Positions 52,867 through 62,072 of a DNA stretch of 64,000 nt are shown in pieces. Each line of letters starts with the position of its first letter. Position 1 is the first letter of the stretch. The translations under genes were made by a program, and so were the position numbers. The notes under the pieces are model-generated. The model searched no databases and was not told the DNA's origin. It saw only the letters and a list, made by a program, of their open reading frames with translations. This DNA comes from Rhodocyclaceae bacterium. GTDB lineage: Bacteria; Pseudomonadota; Gammaproteobacteria; Burkholderiales; Ga0077523. The stretch spans positions 1 to 64,000 of the forward strand of contig JADCHQ010000002.1 in the NCBI GenBank assembly GCA_020248405.1, read 5' to 3'.

Positions 52867-53769
52867 TCAGGCGGCGCGCTGAACGCCACCGAGCGCCTCC
52901 ACCAGGTCCGTCAGCATGTTGCTCACCAGCCCCGTCATGAGCGCGAAGTCGGCATCGAATCGGTCATCGTCGTTCCCTGCATGATTGTCCGTATCGGCGC
53001 GCGCCAGGTCGAGGAAAGCGACCCGCTTCACTGCAAGGGTGTCGGTCAGGGCGAAGGATACGCGGTCGCTCCACGAGAGGGCGAGGCGCGTCACCTGCTT
53101 TCCGTCGGCCAGATGGGCGCGAACCTCCGGGGTGTCTAGCGGGTGGTTGGCATAGCGCACCCGTTGGGATTCCTGCAGGGCCGCGCGCAATTCGCAGTCC
53201 CCTTCAATGCTGAATCGGCCCGGGGCATCGGCCGCCGCCAGCCATTGCGCCATGGCGGAGGCAGGTGAGAGGTTGCAGGCCAGCGGGGTGAAGGGGAATG
53301 TGTCCAGGCAGCGGCGCAGGGCGGTGAGAAACTCTTCGCCCTTTTTCGGGCTGGCAGCGTCCAGCACCAGCCAGCCGCCAGCGCGGTCGATCCACGCAAA
53401 GGTAGTCCGGTAGCGGCTGAAGGCGCGTGGGACGAGTTCGCCGATGACCTCTTCCTTCAGTTCCTTCATGCGGCGGCGGCCAGGCTTCACGCCCATGCGG
53501 CGCTCTATTTCCACGGCGCGGTTATTGACCTCCTGGCGGATGACCGATGGGGGCAGAAGCTTCTGTTCCGCGCCCAGGGCGATCAGCCAGTGGCCTTGCG
53601 CCGTGTGCACGAACCGGTCGTCGCCGCGGGGGGAGATCCAACCCTGGGATTCCATGGCATAGGCCCCGGCGGGCTGGAAGGCGGCCTGACGCAGTTGACG
53701 ATCCAGTTCATCCGCGCTGAAAGACGGGTCTGTCTCGGCGCACAGGATTTGAAGGTTGCGAAACCACAT
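52867..53769 (-). CDS. rdgC: Recombination-associated protein RdgC
   Basis: A 300-residue ring-forming DNA-binding protein that modulates RecA. Begins MWFRNLQILCAET and holds GWISPRGDD, PPSVIRQEVNNRAVEIERRMG, GRRRMKELKEEVIGELVPRAF and the C-terminal FDADFALMTG segment, all characteristic. Convergent with the accessory cluster, 10 bp from the end of the oxygenase frame. Confidence 0.96.
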   Translation of the reverse strand: MWFRNLQILCAETDPSFSADELDRQLRQAAFQPAGAYAMESQGWISPRGDDRFVHTAQGHWLIALGAEQKLLPPSVIRQEVNNRAVEIERRMGVKPGRRRMKELKEEVIGELVPRAFSRYRTTFAWIDRAGGWLVLDAASPKKGEEFLTALRRCLDTFPFTPLACNLSPASAMAQWLAAADAPGRFSIEGDCELRAALQESQRVRYANHPLDTPEVRAHLADGKQVTRLALSWSDRVSFALTDTLAVKRVAFLDLARADTDNHAGNDDDRFDADFALMTGLVSNMLTDLVEALGGVQRAA

Positions 53770-53775
53770 GGTGTG

Positions 53776-55401
53776 TCAGCTTGCCAGGGCTTCGAGTACA
53801 AGGCCGGCATGCTCGCGCTGGACATGGAATCGCACCTTTGGCCACATGTCCTGCACCACCTGCATCTCGTAGCGGCTGGCGGTAAGCACCGCCGGGGCAT
53901 CTGCTGCATCGAGAGCGATGCGGCCGGCGTTGGCGTCCATGAAGCGCGACAGTTCTGCGGGATCGCCTGCGGTCACCCAACGTGCGCAGGCGTAGGTTGC
54001 TGGCAGGATGCGCACCTCGGCGCCATACTCCGTGCGCAACCGGTGGGCCGCCACCTCGAACTGCAGCACGCCCACTGCGCCCAGAAGCAGCACCGTGCCC
54101 CGCAACGGGCGGAATACCTGGATCGCACCCTCCTCGCCGAGCTGGGCGAGGCCGGTGCGCAGCTGCTTTGTCCTGAGTGGATTCACGGCCTCCACGCTGC
54201 GGAAGATCTCGGGCGCGAAGAAGGGCAGGCCGGTGAACTGCAGCGGCTCGGCGGTCTCGGTAAGCGTATCGCCCAGCTGGATGCCCCCGTGCGTGGGGAT
54301 GCCGATGATGTCGCCGCCGAAGGCCTCGTCCAGCAACTCGCGGCGCTGCGAGAGAAAGGACACCACTGTGCTGGGGCGCAGTTCCTTGCCGGTGCGCTGC
54401 AATTTCATGCGCATGCCGCGCTGGAAGCGTCCGGAGCACACCCTTACGAACACCACGCGGTCGCGGTGCGCCGGATCCATGTTGGCCTGGATCTTGAAAA
54501 CCACGCCGGAGAATTTGAGATCTTCGGGCGACACCGGGCCCTGCAGCGCCACGCGGGGCTGGGGCGGGGGGGCGATGTCCACCAGGGCGTCGAGCACTTC
54601 GCGCACGCCGAAGTTGTTGATGGCCGAACCGAAGAACACCGGGGTCTGGCGGCCGGTGAGAAACGCCTCGCGCGAGAACTCGGGGGTTGCGCCGCGCAGC
54701 AGTTCGATGTCGTTGCGTGCCTGCTCGAAGTCCGCGCCGAAGCGCTCGGGCAGCACCGGGTTGTCGAGCCCCTCGATGACTTCTAGCTCGCCCACCCGGT
54801 CTTCACCGGGCTGGAACACTCGGATGCGGTCGGCAGCCAGGTCGTACACGCCGCGAAAGCCCTTGCCCATGCCGATGGGCCAGGAAAATGGCACGGCGGT
54901 CATGCCCAGGGTGCGCTCGATCTCGTCGATGAGATCCAGCGGCGGGCGCACCTCCCGGTCCATCTTGTTGATGAAGGTGATGATGGGCGTGTTGCGCGAG
55001 CGGCACACTTCCAGCAGGCGCAGGGTCTGTTCCTCCACGCCGTTCGCGGCATCGATCACCATGAGCGCCGAGTCCACGGCGGTGAGCACGCGGTAGGTGT
55101 CCTCGGAGAAGTCCTGGTGGCCGGGGGTGTCGAGCAGGTTGATGACTCGGTCGCGATAGTCCATCTGCATGACCGAGCTGGCCACCGAGATGCCGCGCTG
55201 CTTCTCGATCTCCATCCAGTCGGAGGTGGCGTGGCGGGCGGCCTTTCGCGCCTTGACGCTGCCCGCGATCTGGATGGCGCCCGCGTAGAGCAGCAGCTTT
55301 TCCGTGAGCGTGGTCTTGCCCGCGTCCGGGTGGGAGATGATGGCGAAGGTGCGACGCCGGGCCACTTGCCCGGCGAGCGCCTCGCGCGAGATGTCGCTCA
55401 T
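53776..55401 (-). CDS. prfC: Peptide chain release factor 3
   Basis: GTPase of 541 residues that recycles RF1/RF2. G1 SHPDAGKTTL, G2 RGISVASSVMQ, G3 DTPGHQDF, G4 NKMD, and the RF3 domain II/III. ATG 55401 gives the standard N-terminus (MSDISREALAGQVARRRTFAIISH as separate blocks). It is just ahead of rdgC (6 bp). A GC-rich hairpin followed by four T sits in its leader. Confidence 0.97.
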   Translation of the reverse strand: MSDISREALAGQVARRRTFAIISHPDAGKTTLTEKLLLYAGAIQIAGSVKARKAARHATSDWMEIEKQRGISVASSVMQMDYRDRVINLLDTPGHQDFSEDTYRVLTAVDSALMVIDAANGVEEQTLRLLEVCRSRNTPIITFINKMDREVRPPLDLIDEIERTLGMTAVPFSWPIGMGKGFRGVYDLAADRIRVFQPGEDRVGELEVIEGLDNPVLPERFGADFEQARNDIELLRGATPEFSREAFLTGRQTPVFFGSAINNFGVREVLDALVDIAPPPQPRVALQGPVSPEDLKFSGVVFKIQANMDPAHRDRVVFVRVCSGRFQRGMRMKLQRTGKELRPSTVVSFLSQRRELLDEAFGGDIIGIPTHGGIQLGDTLTETAEPLQFTGLPFFAPEIFRSVEAVNPLRTKQLRTGLAQLGEEGAIQVFRPLRGTVLLLGAVGVLQFEVAAHRLRTEYGAEVRILPATYACARWVTAGDPAELSRFMDANAGRIALDAADAPAVLTASRYEMQVVQDMWPKVRFHVQREHAGLVLEALAS

Positions 55402-55421
55402 GCGTGGAGGCTGCCCGATGG

Positions 55422-55444
55422 AAAAGGCCCCGCGGGGCGGGGCC
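55422..55444 (-). terminator. Terminator-like hairpin in the prfC leader
   Basis: Minus strand GGCCCCGC, 3-nt loop, GCGGGGCC, then TTTT: an 8-bp all-GC stem ending about 20 bp before the prfC ATG. Since prfC is transcribed leftward through it, it would act as an attenuator or leader structure rather than a gene end. The T tract is short, so efficiency is uncertain. Confidence 0.45.
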
Positions 55445-55581
55445 GTGAATAAATGATCGCGCATTGTAACTGCCCGGCGGGCAGCCCCGTCAGTCAGCGC
55501 GGAGACCGCTCCATTCGATTCGAGGTTTGGCGATTCCCGCTGCCGCGGATCGGTACCCCTTGAACTGTTGGCTTTGATCAA

Positions 55582-55597
55582 ATATCGTGCATGATAT
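55582..55597. promoter_or_regulatory. Candidate GntR operator
   Basis: ATATCGTGCATGATAT is a near-perfect palindrome (14 of 16 positions symmetrical) in an AT-rich patch about 90 bp before the gntR gene. It fits the size of FadR/VanR-type GntR operators. Likely autoregulatory; assignment is by position. Confidence 0.45.
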
Positions 55598-55687
55598 ATC
55601 TTTTGTTGGTGGACCGAATTCCATGACTGACATGGCAAATCCGCGGGGCGTGAGTTGAGGCTGGCCTCCCAGAGTGCGAGCGATGGC

Positions 55688-56386
55688 ATGGCCGACGCCG
55701 GAAAAATCGACCGCGCCAACCTGTCCGAGATCGCCTATCGGCGCATTCGCATGGCGCTCATGAGCGGGCAGTACCCGCCAGGAGAACGGCTGCGGATAGG
55801 GGCGATCGCGGAGCAGTTCGGCGTCAGCGTCACTCCCGTCCGGGAGGCGATCTTCCGGCTGGTAAGCGAGGGTGCATTGGACATGCGGGCAGCCACGGCC
55901 ATCTCCGTCCCCCTGCTCGGGGTGGACCAGCTGCGGCAGATACAGCTGGCCCGCAGTCTGCTCGAAGGTGCGCTGGCCGAACGGGCGGCGACGCTGATCG
56001 CGCCAGCGGCCATCGATGCGCTGGAGAAAACCCATCGAGCTTTTGTCCGCGCCTGGGGACGCGACCCGCGGGAGGCCAGCCACCACAACCGGGAGTTTCA
56101 TTTCGCTCTGGCTGCCGCCGGTGACATGCCGCTGCTCTACGCCGTTGTCGAGCGCATGTGGGCCATGATGGGGCCGAGCATTCACATGCTCCACACCGGG
56201 CTCAAGCCTCGCCGGGTGAGCGTGGAAACCCACCCGCACTGGGCGGTGCTTAAGGCATTGGAATGCGGCGACGGCCCTGCTGCCCGCCTGGCCATCCAGG
56301 CCGATATCGGCTTGTCCGACGCCGTCATCGAGTGGGCGCAATCCGGTCAGGCCGTGGATCAGGGCCGGTCTGCCCGGGGCGGTTGA
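55688..56386 (+). CDS. GntR-family regulator (FadR/FCD type)
   Basis: A 232-residue regulator with an N-terminal wHTH (LSEIAYRRIRMALMSGQYPPGERL, FGVSVTPVREAIFRLVSEGAL) and an FCD ligand domain, with possible metal-binding HHNREFHFAL and ETHPHWAVL. Typically represses carboxylate or sugar-acid catabolic genes. ATG 55688 is chosen; TTG 55655 is possible. It heads the catabolic locus to its right. Confidence 0.85.
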   Translation: MADAGKIDRANLSEIAYRRIRMALMSGQYPPGERLRIGAIAEQFGVSVTPVREAIFRLVSEGALDMRAATAISVPLLGVDQLRQIQLARSLLEGALAERAATLIAPAAIDALEKTHRAFVRAWGRDPREASHHNREFHFALAAAGDMPLLYAVVERMWAMMGPSIHMLHTGLKPRRVSVETHPHWAVLKALECGDGPAARLAIQADIGLSDAVIEWAQSGQAVDQGRSARGG

Positions 56387-56476
56387 TCCGCCATCCGCCG
56401 GGCTCCTGCCTGCACGGCTCCGCCTCCCAATCGACAACGCTTCTTTGCTGCGAGATTGCAAAGGGAAGCCTCCGCC

Positions 56477-57415
56477 ATGCCTTGCCATTCCATCCTCATC
56501 ATTGGCGCAAATGGTTTCGTCGGATCGCACGCGGCCCGAGCGCTTGTGGCCGCGGGACACCGCGTCACCGGTTTCGGCCTTCCCATGTCCGTTGACCTCA
56601 TGCCGGATCTCGCCAGTACGGTCCGGATGGTGACCGGTTCGGCCGAGGTGATTGCCGACATCGAGTCGGCCTTCGAGGCGGCGGCACCGGACGTGGTCAT
56701 CTGGTCGGCTGGGCACAATGCCAATGCCGCAGGTCTTGCCGCCACTGGCGAGACCGATCCTGCCCGGGCCATGGGCGTCAACACCATCGGCCTGTTCAAC
56801 GTGCTGGAGGCGGCGCGCCGCCGCGGTGTCCGGCGCGCCCTGGTGACTGGCTCGCTCGTGGCCTTCGGTCCGGCAGCCCTGTATGCCGAGACACACATTG
56901 ACGAGACCGCGGCGCCGCATCCCACCACGGGCTATGGACTGTCCAAGACCATGGGGGAGCAGGTAGCCCAGTACTTCATCGACCGGTACGGCATGGAAGT
57001 GATCACCTTCCGGTTGTCCGTGGTGTTCGGCCCGGGCCGCTGGTACGGCGGCGTGATCGCGGCCCTCAACGGGTTGCTGGCGGATGCCGCCCCCGGCAGG
57101 AAGGACAGCATCCAGGTGCCCGCCGAGCCCTTTGATCTGGTGCATGTGAAGGATGTGGCCACGGCTCTGCGGCTGGCGGTGGATGCCGGCCGGCCGCTGG
57201 AACGGCTTTACCACCTGAACAGCTTCACCACCACCTACGCCGAGTTGGTGCGTGCCATCGAACGCCAGGTGCCTGGATACGAGGTGGCCTGCACCACCAC
57301 GCCGGCGCCGATCGTGTTCCCGCTGATGAACTTCGACCGCATCCGGCGTGACCTTGGCTACGTTCCCGCCTATGACGTGGACCTGGCCATCGCCGACTGC
57401 CTGAAGGCTCGCTGA
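56477..57415 (+). CDS. NAD-dependent epimerase/dehydratase family protein
   Basis: A 312-residue extended SDR: GxxGxxG in ILIIGANGFVGSHAARAL, ILWSAG-like VIWSAGHNANAAG, catalytic YGLSK (YxxxK), and VVFGPGRWYGG. May be a sugar epimerase or a hydroxyacid/uronate dehydrogenase. The start is ATG 56477, after AAGGGAAG. The catabolic setting favours a dehydrogenase role. Confidence 0.83.
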   Translation: MPCHSILIIGANGFVGSHAARALVAAGHRVTGFGLPMSVDLMPDLASTVRMVTGSAEVIADIESAFEAAAPDVVIWSAGHNANAAGLAATGETDPARAMGVNTIGLFNVLEAARRRGVRRALVTGSLVAFGPAALYAETHIDETAAPHPTTGYGLSKTMGEQVAQYFIDRYGMEVITFRLSVVFGPGRWYGGVIAALNGLLADAAPGRKDSIQVPAEPFDLVHVKDVATALRLAVDAGRPLERLYHLNSFTTTYAELVRAIERQVPGYEVACTTTPAPIVFPLMNFDRIRRDLGYVPAYDVDLAIADCLKAR

Positions 57416-57447
57416 GCCGCCACACCCGAACTGCCGCAGGAGAGGCC

Positions 57448-58230
57448 ATGAAGCCCGAGTTACTGGAGAAGCTGGGAGACGCGCTGTTTGACGCGTGGCG
57501 CATGCGGCAGCCTGTGGCGCCGCTGACGCAGGCGCACCCGGAGATGACCATCGACGACGCCTATGCCGTGCAGCAGCGCATGATCGCCCGCCGGCGCGAC
57601 TCCGGGCCCCGGGTGGTGGGCAAGAAGATCGGCCTTACCAGCAAGGTCGTGCAGAGCATGCTCGGGGTGGACCAACCGGACTTCGGCTACCTGTTGTCGG
57701 ACATCGTGTGCGCCGATGGCGATGCCATTTCGGCGCAGGCGTTGATCGCCCCGAAGATCGAGGGAGAAATCGCATTCGTGCTCAAGAGCACGCTCGCGGG
57801 GCCCGGCGTAGGCTCGGCGGACGTCCTGAGGGCCACCGAGTTCGTGGCGCCGTGCTTTGAGGTGGTGGATTCGCGCATCCTGGACTGGAAGATCCGCATC
57901 CAGGATACCGTTGCCGACAACGCCTCCGCAGGGCTGTTCGTGCTCGGAGGCACCGTCGCCGATCCGCGCCGCCTGGACCTCGCGCTGTGCGGCATGGTGA
58001 TCGAGAAGAACGGCGAGGTCGTGGCCACCGGCGCCGGTGCCGCGGCACTGGGCTCGCCCGTGAACGCCGTGGCGTGGCTGGCCAACCGCCTGGGGCAACT
58101 GGGCATCGCGCTGGAGGCGGGGGAAGTAATCCTGTCCGGATCGCTCGCAGCGATGCTGCCGGCCAGGACCGGGGACATCTTCCGGTGCAGCCTCGGGGGC
58201 ATCGGGACCGTGTCCACTCGTTTCGCGTGA
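57448..58230 (+). CDS. 2-keto-4-pentenoate hydratase (FAH superfamily)
   Basis: A 260-residue member of the hydratase/decarboxylase branch of the FAH superfamily: DDAYAVQQRMIARR, GKKIGLTS, metal-binding PKIEGEIAFVLK, and FEVVDSRILDWKIRIQDTVADNASA. It would hydrate a 2-oxo-4-enoate. It is paralogous to the next gene, which is more like the decarboxylase. An AGGAGAGG element precedes the ATG. Confidence 0.87.
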   Translation: MKPELLEKLGDALFDAWRMRQPVAPLTQAHPEMTIDDAYAVQQRMIARRRDSGPRVVGKKIGLTSKVVQSMLGVDQPDFGYLLSDIVCADGDAISAQALIAPKIEGEIAFVLKSTLAGPGVGSADVLRATEFVAPCFEVVDSRILDWKIRIQDTVADNASAGLFVLGGTVADPRRLDLALCGMVIEKNGEVVATGAGAAALGSPVNAVAWLANRLGQLGIALEAGEVILSGSLAAMLPARTGDIFRCSLGGIGTVSTRFA

Positions 58231-58243
58231 CCGGAGGGCCACG

Positions 58244-59035
58244 ATGGCACTCACCGTCGACGTCATTGAGCAGCTCGCCGCCGAACTGGACGCAGCCCAT
58301 CAGGAGCGCAGGGAGATCGTCAAGATCACGGAGAATCAGCCCGCGCTCGACGAGAAGGACGCCTACGACATCCAGTACGCCATCCGCCGGCGGCGCCTGG
58401 CGCGCGGGCACCGCGTGGCGGGGCTGAAGATGGGCCTGACCTCGCGGGCCAAGATGAAGCAGATGGGGGTCGAGAAGCCGATCTTCGGTTTCATGACGGA
58501 GGACTTCGCGCTGGCACCGGGCGCAGAGGTACCGGTGGGGCGCTACATCCATCCAAGCGTCGAGCCTGAGATCGTGTTCGTGACCCGGCCGGCGCTGCGG
58601 GGTCCAGGCTGCCACGCGGCTTCGGTGCTCGCCGCCACCGATTTCGTCGCTGCCGGGATCGAGCTGCTGGATTCCCGCTATCGGGACTTCAAGTTCGACC
58701 TGAACAGCGTGATCGCGGACAACACCTCCGCCGCGGGATTCGCGGTGGGCGACTGCGTCCGGGATGCCCGTGAGCTGGACCTGGCCACGCTCGGCGTGGT
58801 GTTCGAGAAGAACGGCGAGATCGTCGCCGTCGGCGCCGGCGCTGCTGTGCTCGGCAACCCGGCCGCCAGCGTCGCGATGCTCGCCAACATGCTCGCCGAG
58901 CGCGGCGAGGAGCTTCCCGCCGGCAGCATGCTGCTGACCGGTGGCATCACCGAGGCCATCGCCGTCGCGCCGGGGGACCACGTCTGCCTCCGGGTCCAGA
59001 ACCTGGGGCCGGTTTCGCTGCGCTTCGTGCCGTGA
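58244..59035 (+). CDS. 4-oxalocrotonate (2-oxo-3-hexenedioate) decarboxylase-like protein
   Basis: A 263-residue FAH-superfamily enzyme: DEKDAYDIQYAIRRRRLARGHRVAGLKMGLTSRAKMKQMGV (split blocks), PSVEPEIVFVTRP with metal-ligand Glu residues, and FVAAGIELLDSRYRDFKF. Most similar in kind to DmpH/XylI decarboxylases, which pair with DmpE/XylJ hydratases. The 13-bp spacing to the upstream hydratase suggests one functional unit. Confidence 0.87.
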   Translation: MALTVDVIEQLAAELDAAHQERREIVKITENQPALDEKDAYDIQYAIRRRRLARGHRVAGLKMGLTSRAKMKQMGVEKPIFGFMTEDFALAPGAEVPVGRYIHPSVEPEIVFVTRPALRGPGCHAASVLAATDFVAAGIELLDSRYRDFKFDLNSVIADNTSAAGFAVGDCVRDARELDLATLGVVFEKNGEIVAVGAGAAVLGNPAASVAMLANMLAERGEELPAGSMLLTGGITEAIAVAPGDHVCLRVQNLGPVSLRFVP

Positions 59036-59117
59036 ACGTCCGGACTGAGCCCCGTCCCGGGGCGGGCAAGGCACCGAGCCCGCCGAAAGACCGCGGTTGA
59101 CCTGCCGAGGGCGCCCG

Positions 59118-60110
59118 ATGGCACGAATCCAGGACATCCGTACTACGCCCGTGCTGGCACCCCTCGCCCGACCTCTGCGCAGCGCCTCGGGGTTCATCGA
59201 GAAGATGCCGCTGGTCATCATCGACGTGGTCACCGACGAGGGCGCGGAGGGCACTGCCTACGCCCAGGTGTACTTCCCGGAACTGCTTCCGGCGCTCGAT
59301 CGCACCATCGCCGGCATGGCCGGCATGATTGCGGGCATGCCGCTCGTGCCGCGCGACCTGCAAGCCCTTCTCCGCCGGCGCTGCCGACTGTTCGGTCTCA
59401 AGAATCTCATGGGGGCTGCGCTCGGCGGGCTCGACCTGACGCTGTGGGATGCCTGGGCGAGAAGCCTGGGGCAGCCCCTCGCCGCGGCCATCGGTGCCAG
59501 TCCGCGCCCCCACAGGAATTACCACAGCACGGGCATGTACGACGAGCACACCGTGGCCGCGATCGCGGCGGAGACCCTCGATCGCGGGTTCGCCGGCCTC
59601 AAGGTCAAGATGGGCTTTTCCGATTTCGCGCTGGACCTCGCGGTGGTAAGCGCCGCACGCCGCCGGCTGGGCGACGGCGGCGCCCTCATGATCGACTACA
59701 ACCAGTCTCTTGATCCGGTGGAGGCGTTACGGCGCTGTCGGGCGCTGGATGACGAGGGCCTGGAGTGGATCGAGGAGCCCGTCGCTGCCGACGACCTCGA
59801 AGGCTGTGCGCGCATCGCCGCGGCCGTGAAGACCCCGATCCAGATCGGGGAGAGCTTCCACGCACCCCAGGAGATGCTGCTGGCGATCCGGGAACAGGCC
59901 ATGGACCTCGTGATGCCCGACGCCCAGCTGATCCACGGGGTGACCGGATTCCTGGAGGCGTCGGCACTGGCGGACACCGCCGGCATTCCCATGTCGTCCC
60001 ACATGTTCGTTGAGGCGAGCGCCCATCTGCCGTGCGCCACGCCCACGGCGCACTGGCTGGAATACATGGACGTGGCTGGCCTGCTGCAGCGGCAGACGAT
60101 CGTGGTCTAG
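59118..60110 (+). CDS. Mandelate racemase-type enolase-superfamily enzyme, cut by an in-frame TAG
   Basis: A 330-residue protein: capping domain, then the barrel with KxK base (LKVKMG, K162/K164), metal ligands D193 (IDYNQ), E219-E220 (WIEEPV) and E245 (GES), and H295 (SSHMF) of the mandelate racemase subgroup. Candidate reactions are acid-sugar dehydration or racemisation. The frame stops at TAG 60108-60110. Reading on in the same frame gives 26 more codons with the usual family C-terminus (VVVPRGPGMGIDWD, RVERHRL) and a second stop at 60189-60191. The full-length protein would be 357 residues. ATG 59118. Confidence 0.85.
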   Translation: MARIQDIRTTPVLAPLARPLRSASGFIEKMPLVIIDVVTDEGAEGTAYAQVYFPELLPALDRTIAGMAGMIAGMPLVPRDLQALLRRRCRLFGLKNLMGAALGGLDLTLWDAWARSLGQPLAAAIGASPRPHRNYHSTGMYDEHTVAAIAAETLDRGFAGLKVKMGFSDFALDLAVVSAARRRLGDGGALMIDYNQSLDPVEALRRCRALDDEGLEWIEEPVAADDLEGCARIAAAVKTPIQIGESFHAPQEMLLAIREQAMDLVMPDAQLIHGVTGFLEASALADTAGIPMSSHMFVEASAHLPCATPTAHWLEYMDVAGLLQRQTIVV

Positions 60111-60220
60111 GAGGGCGTGGTGGTGCCGCGCGGGCCCGGCATGGGTATCGATTGGGACCGGGAACGGGTCGAGCGGCATCGACTCGCCTAGGGGACATGG
60201 GTCCGCCCGGCCCCACGAAG

Positions 60221-61540
60221 CTACTGCATCAGCCGAACCAGCCAGAGCGAGAGGGCGGGGAAGAACACCAGCAGCAGCACCCGGCAGGCATCCGACACCA
60301 GGAAGGGCGCCACGCCGCGGAAGGCGGTGGCCATGGGGATGTCGCGGGCGATGCCTGTGATGATGTAGACGTTCATGCCCACGGGGGGGGTGATCAGGCC
60401 GATCTCCACCACCATGAGCGCCAGCACGCCGAACCACACCGCCTTTTCCGTGGGCGCAAGACCCCACAGGTCCAGTCCCATGATCATGGGAAAGAAGATT
60501 GGGATGGTCAGCAGGATCATGGACAGGCTGTCCATGACGCAGCCGAGCACCACGTAGACGGCGATTACCGCCAGCAACACCGCCAGTGGCGGCAATCCCG
60601 CACCCTGCACGGCGGCCGCCAGGTTGGCCGGCAGCTGCGACAGCGCCAGGAAGGCATTGAGCAGGTCGGCACCCAGCAGGATGAGGAAGATCATGCCCGT
60701 GGATTGGGCGGTGGACAGCATGGCGTCCGCCAGTGCGCGCAGCCCGAGCCCGCGCGCCACGGCCAGCACCAGCGTGGCCGCGGTGCCGATGGCCGCGCCC
60801 TCGGTGGCGTTGAACCAGCCTAGATACATGCCGCCCAGCATCACGGCGAAGATCGCCGCGATGGGCCAGACCTGCCCTAACGCGGCCAGTCGTTCCTGCC
60901 CCGAGTGTCGCGGCCCGGCCGGGCCGCTGCCGGGCTTCAGGCGGACCACGACGGCGATGGTGGCGAGGTAGCCGGCGGCGGCCAGCAGTCCGGGGATGAA
61001 GGCCGCCGTGAACAGGACCGCGATGTTCTGCTCGGCCAGGATGGCGTAGATCGCGAGCACGATGGACGGCGGGATCAGGATGCCGAGCGTGCCGCCGGCG
61101 GCCAGGGTACCGGCCGCGAGCCCCGGGTCGTAGCGGTAGCGACGCAGTTCGGGCAGCGCCACCTGGCCCATGGTGGCTGCCGTTGCCAGCGAGGAGCCGC
61201 AGATGGCGCCGAACGCCGCGCAGGCGCCCACCGCCGCCATGGCGATGCCGCCACGGAAGTGGCCGATGAAGGCATTGGCCGCGCGGAACAGCGCTGCGGA
61301 CAGGCCGCCGCGCGAGGCGAGGTTGCCCATCAGCAGGAACAGCGGCACCACCGAGAGATCGTAGTTTGCGAAGCGGCCGAAGGGCGCCGACTTGAGATGG
61401 GCGAGCAGCGGATCCCAGCCCTGCAGCGTGGCGTAGCCGCCCAGGCCGCCGGCGAGCATGGCGATGGCGATGGGCACCCGTAGCGCCAGCAGGGCCAGCA
61501 TGCCCCCCAGAACCCACAGGGCCAGCGCATTACCGCTCAA
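60221..61540 (-). CDS. dctM: TRAP transporter large permease (DctM)
   Basis: An inner-membrane protein of 439 residues with about twelve TM helices: LLMGNLASRGGLS, GSSLATAATMGQVALPELRRYRYDPGLAAGTLAAGGTLGILIPPSI (in blocks), and the C-terminal GLITPPVGMNVYII. Works with DctQ and DctP, driven by the sodium or proton gradient. The start is TTG 61540, overlapping the dctQ stop as TTGA. Confidence 0.92.
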   Translation of the reverse strand: MSGNALALWVLGGMLALLALRVPIAIAMLAGGLGGYATLQGWDPLLAHLKSAPFGRFANYDLSVVPLFLLMGNLASRGGLSAALFRAANAFIGHFRGGIAMAAVGACAAFGAICGSSLATAATMGQVALPELRRYRYDPGLAAGTLAAGGTLGILIPPSIVLAIYAILAEQNIAVLFTAAFIPGLLAAAGYLATIAVVVRLKPGSGPAGPRHSGQERLAALGQVWPIAAIFAVMLGGMYLGWFNATEGAAIGTAATLVLAVARGLGLRALADAMLSTAQSTGMIFLILLGADLLNAFLALSQLPANLAAAVQGAGLPPLAVLLAVIAVYVVLGCVMDSLSMILLTIPIFFPMIMGLDLWGLAPTEKAVWFGVLALMVVEIGLITPPVGMNVYIITGIARDIPMATAFRGVAPFLVSDACRVLLLVFFPALSLWLVRLMQ

Positions 61541-62061
61541 GACCGCGGCGCCCCATGGAAGGCGGTGTAGAGGCCTGTCAGCGCCAGCAGCGCGAAGCAC
61601 GGCACCATGCCCGCGTAGGCGATCCACAGCGGGATCCCCAGGAGCATGCTTTCCTCGCCGCTGGCGCGCATGGCCAGCACGCCGGCGCCGAGGCGCCAGG
61701 CGAGCAGCGCGGCGCAGCCGGCCAACAGCGACGCGCCCAGGGCATCGAGGCTGCGCCTGAAGGGCGCGGGCGCCCGCAGGGTGAAGAAGTCCACGATCAC
61801 GTGGCCACGCAGCATCTGGGTGAGCGGCAGGAAAGCGCTCACGCAAACGGCCATCCCGAGTTGCACCCACTCGTAGTCGCCCACCACGGGCGCGTCGAAC
61901 AGCCGCCGGCCTATGATGCTACACACCGAAAGGCCCATCATGGCCAGCAGCAGCGCAGCGCCAGCCATCGCCAGCGCCTGGCTCAGGCGCAGCAGCATTC
62001 TCCCGGCGGGACCGGTCGGCAGTTCGCTGGACAGGTCCTGCGCCGGGGTGGCGTCCTGCAC
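61537..62061 (-). CDS. dctQ: TRAP transporter small permease (DctQ)
   Basis: A 174-residue four-helix membrane protein: SQALAMAGAALLLAMMGLSVCSIIGRRLFDAPVVGDYEWVQ (in blocks) and LRGHVIVDFF, a DctQ hallmark. GTG 62061, 12 bp after the dctP stop, is chosen. Overlaps dctM by 4 bp. Confidence 0.88.
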   Translation of the reverse strand: MQDATPAQDLSSELPTGPAGRMLLRLSQALAMAGAALLLAMMGLSVCSIIGRRLFDAPVVGDYEWVQLGMAVCVSAFLPLTQMLRGHVIVDFFTLRAPAPFRRSLDALGASLLAGCAALLAWRLGAGVLAMRASGEESMLLGIPLWIAYAGMVPCFALLALTGLYTAFHGAPRS

Positions 62062-62072
62062 AGCGCGGTTGC

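Noticed and set aside
60108-60110. TAG as a recoded (for example pyrrolysine) codon
   Set aside because: No pyl genes seen and the enzyme family does not use such a residue; mutation or base error is simpler.
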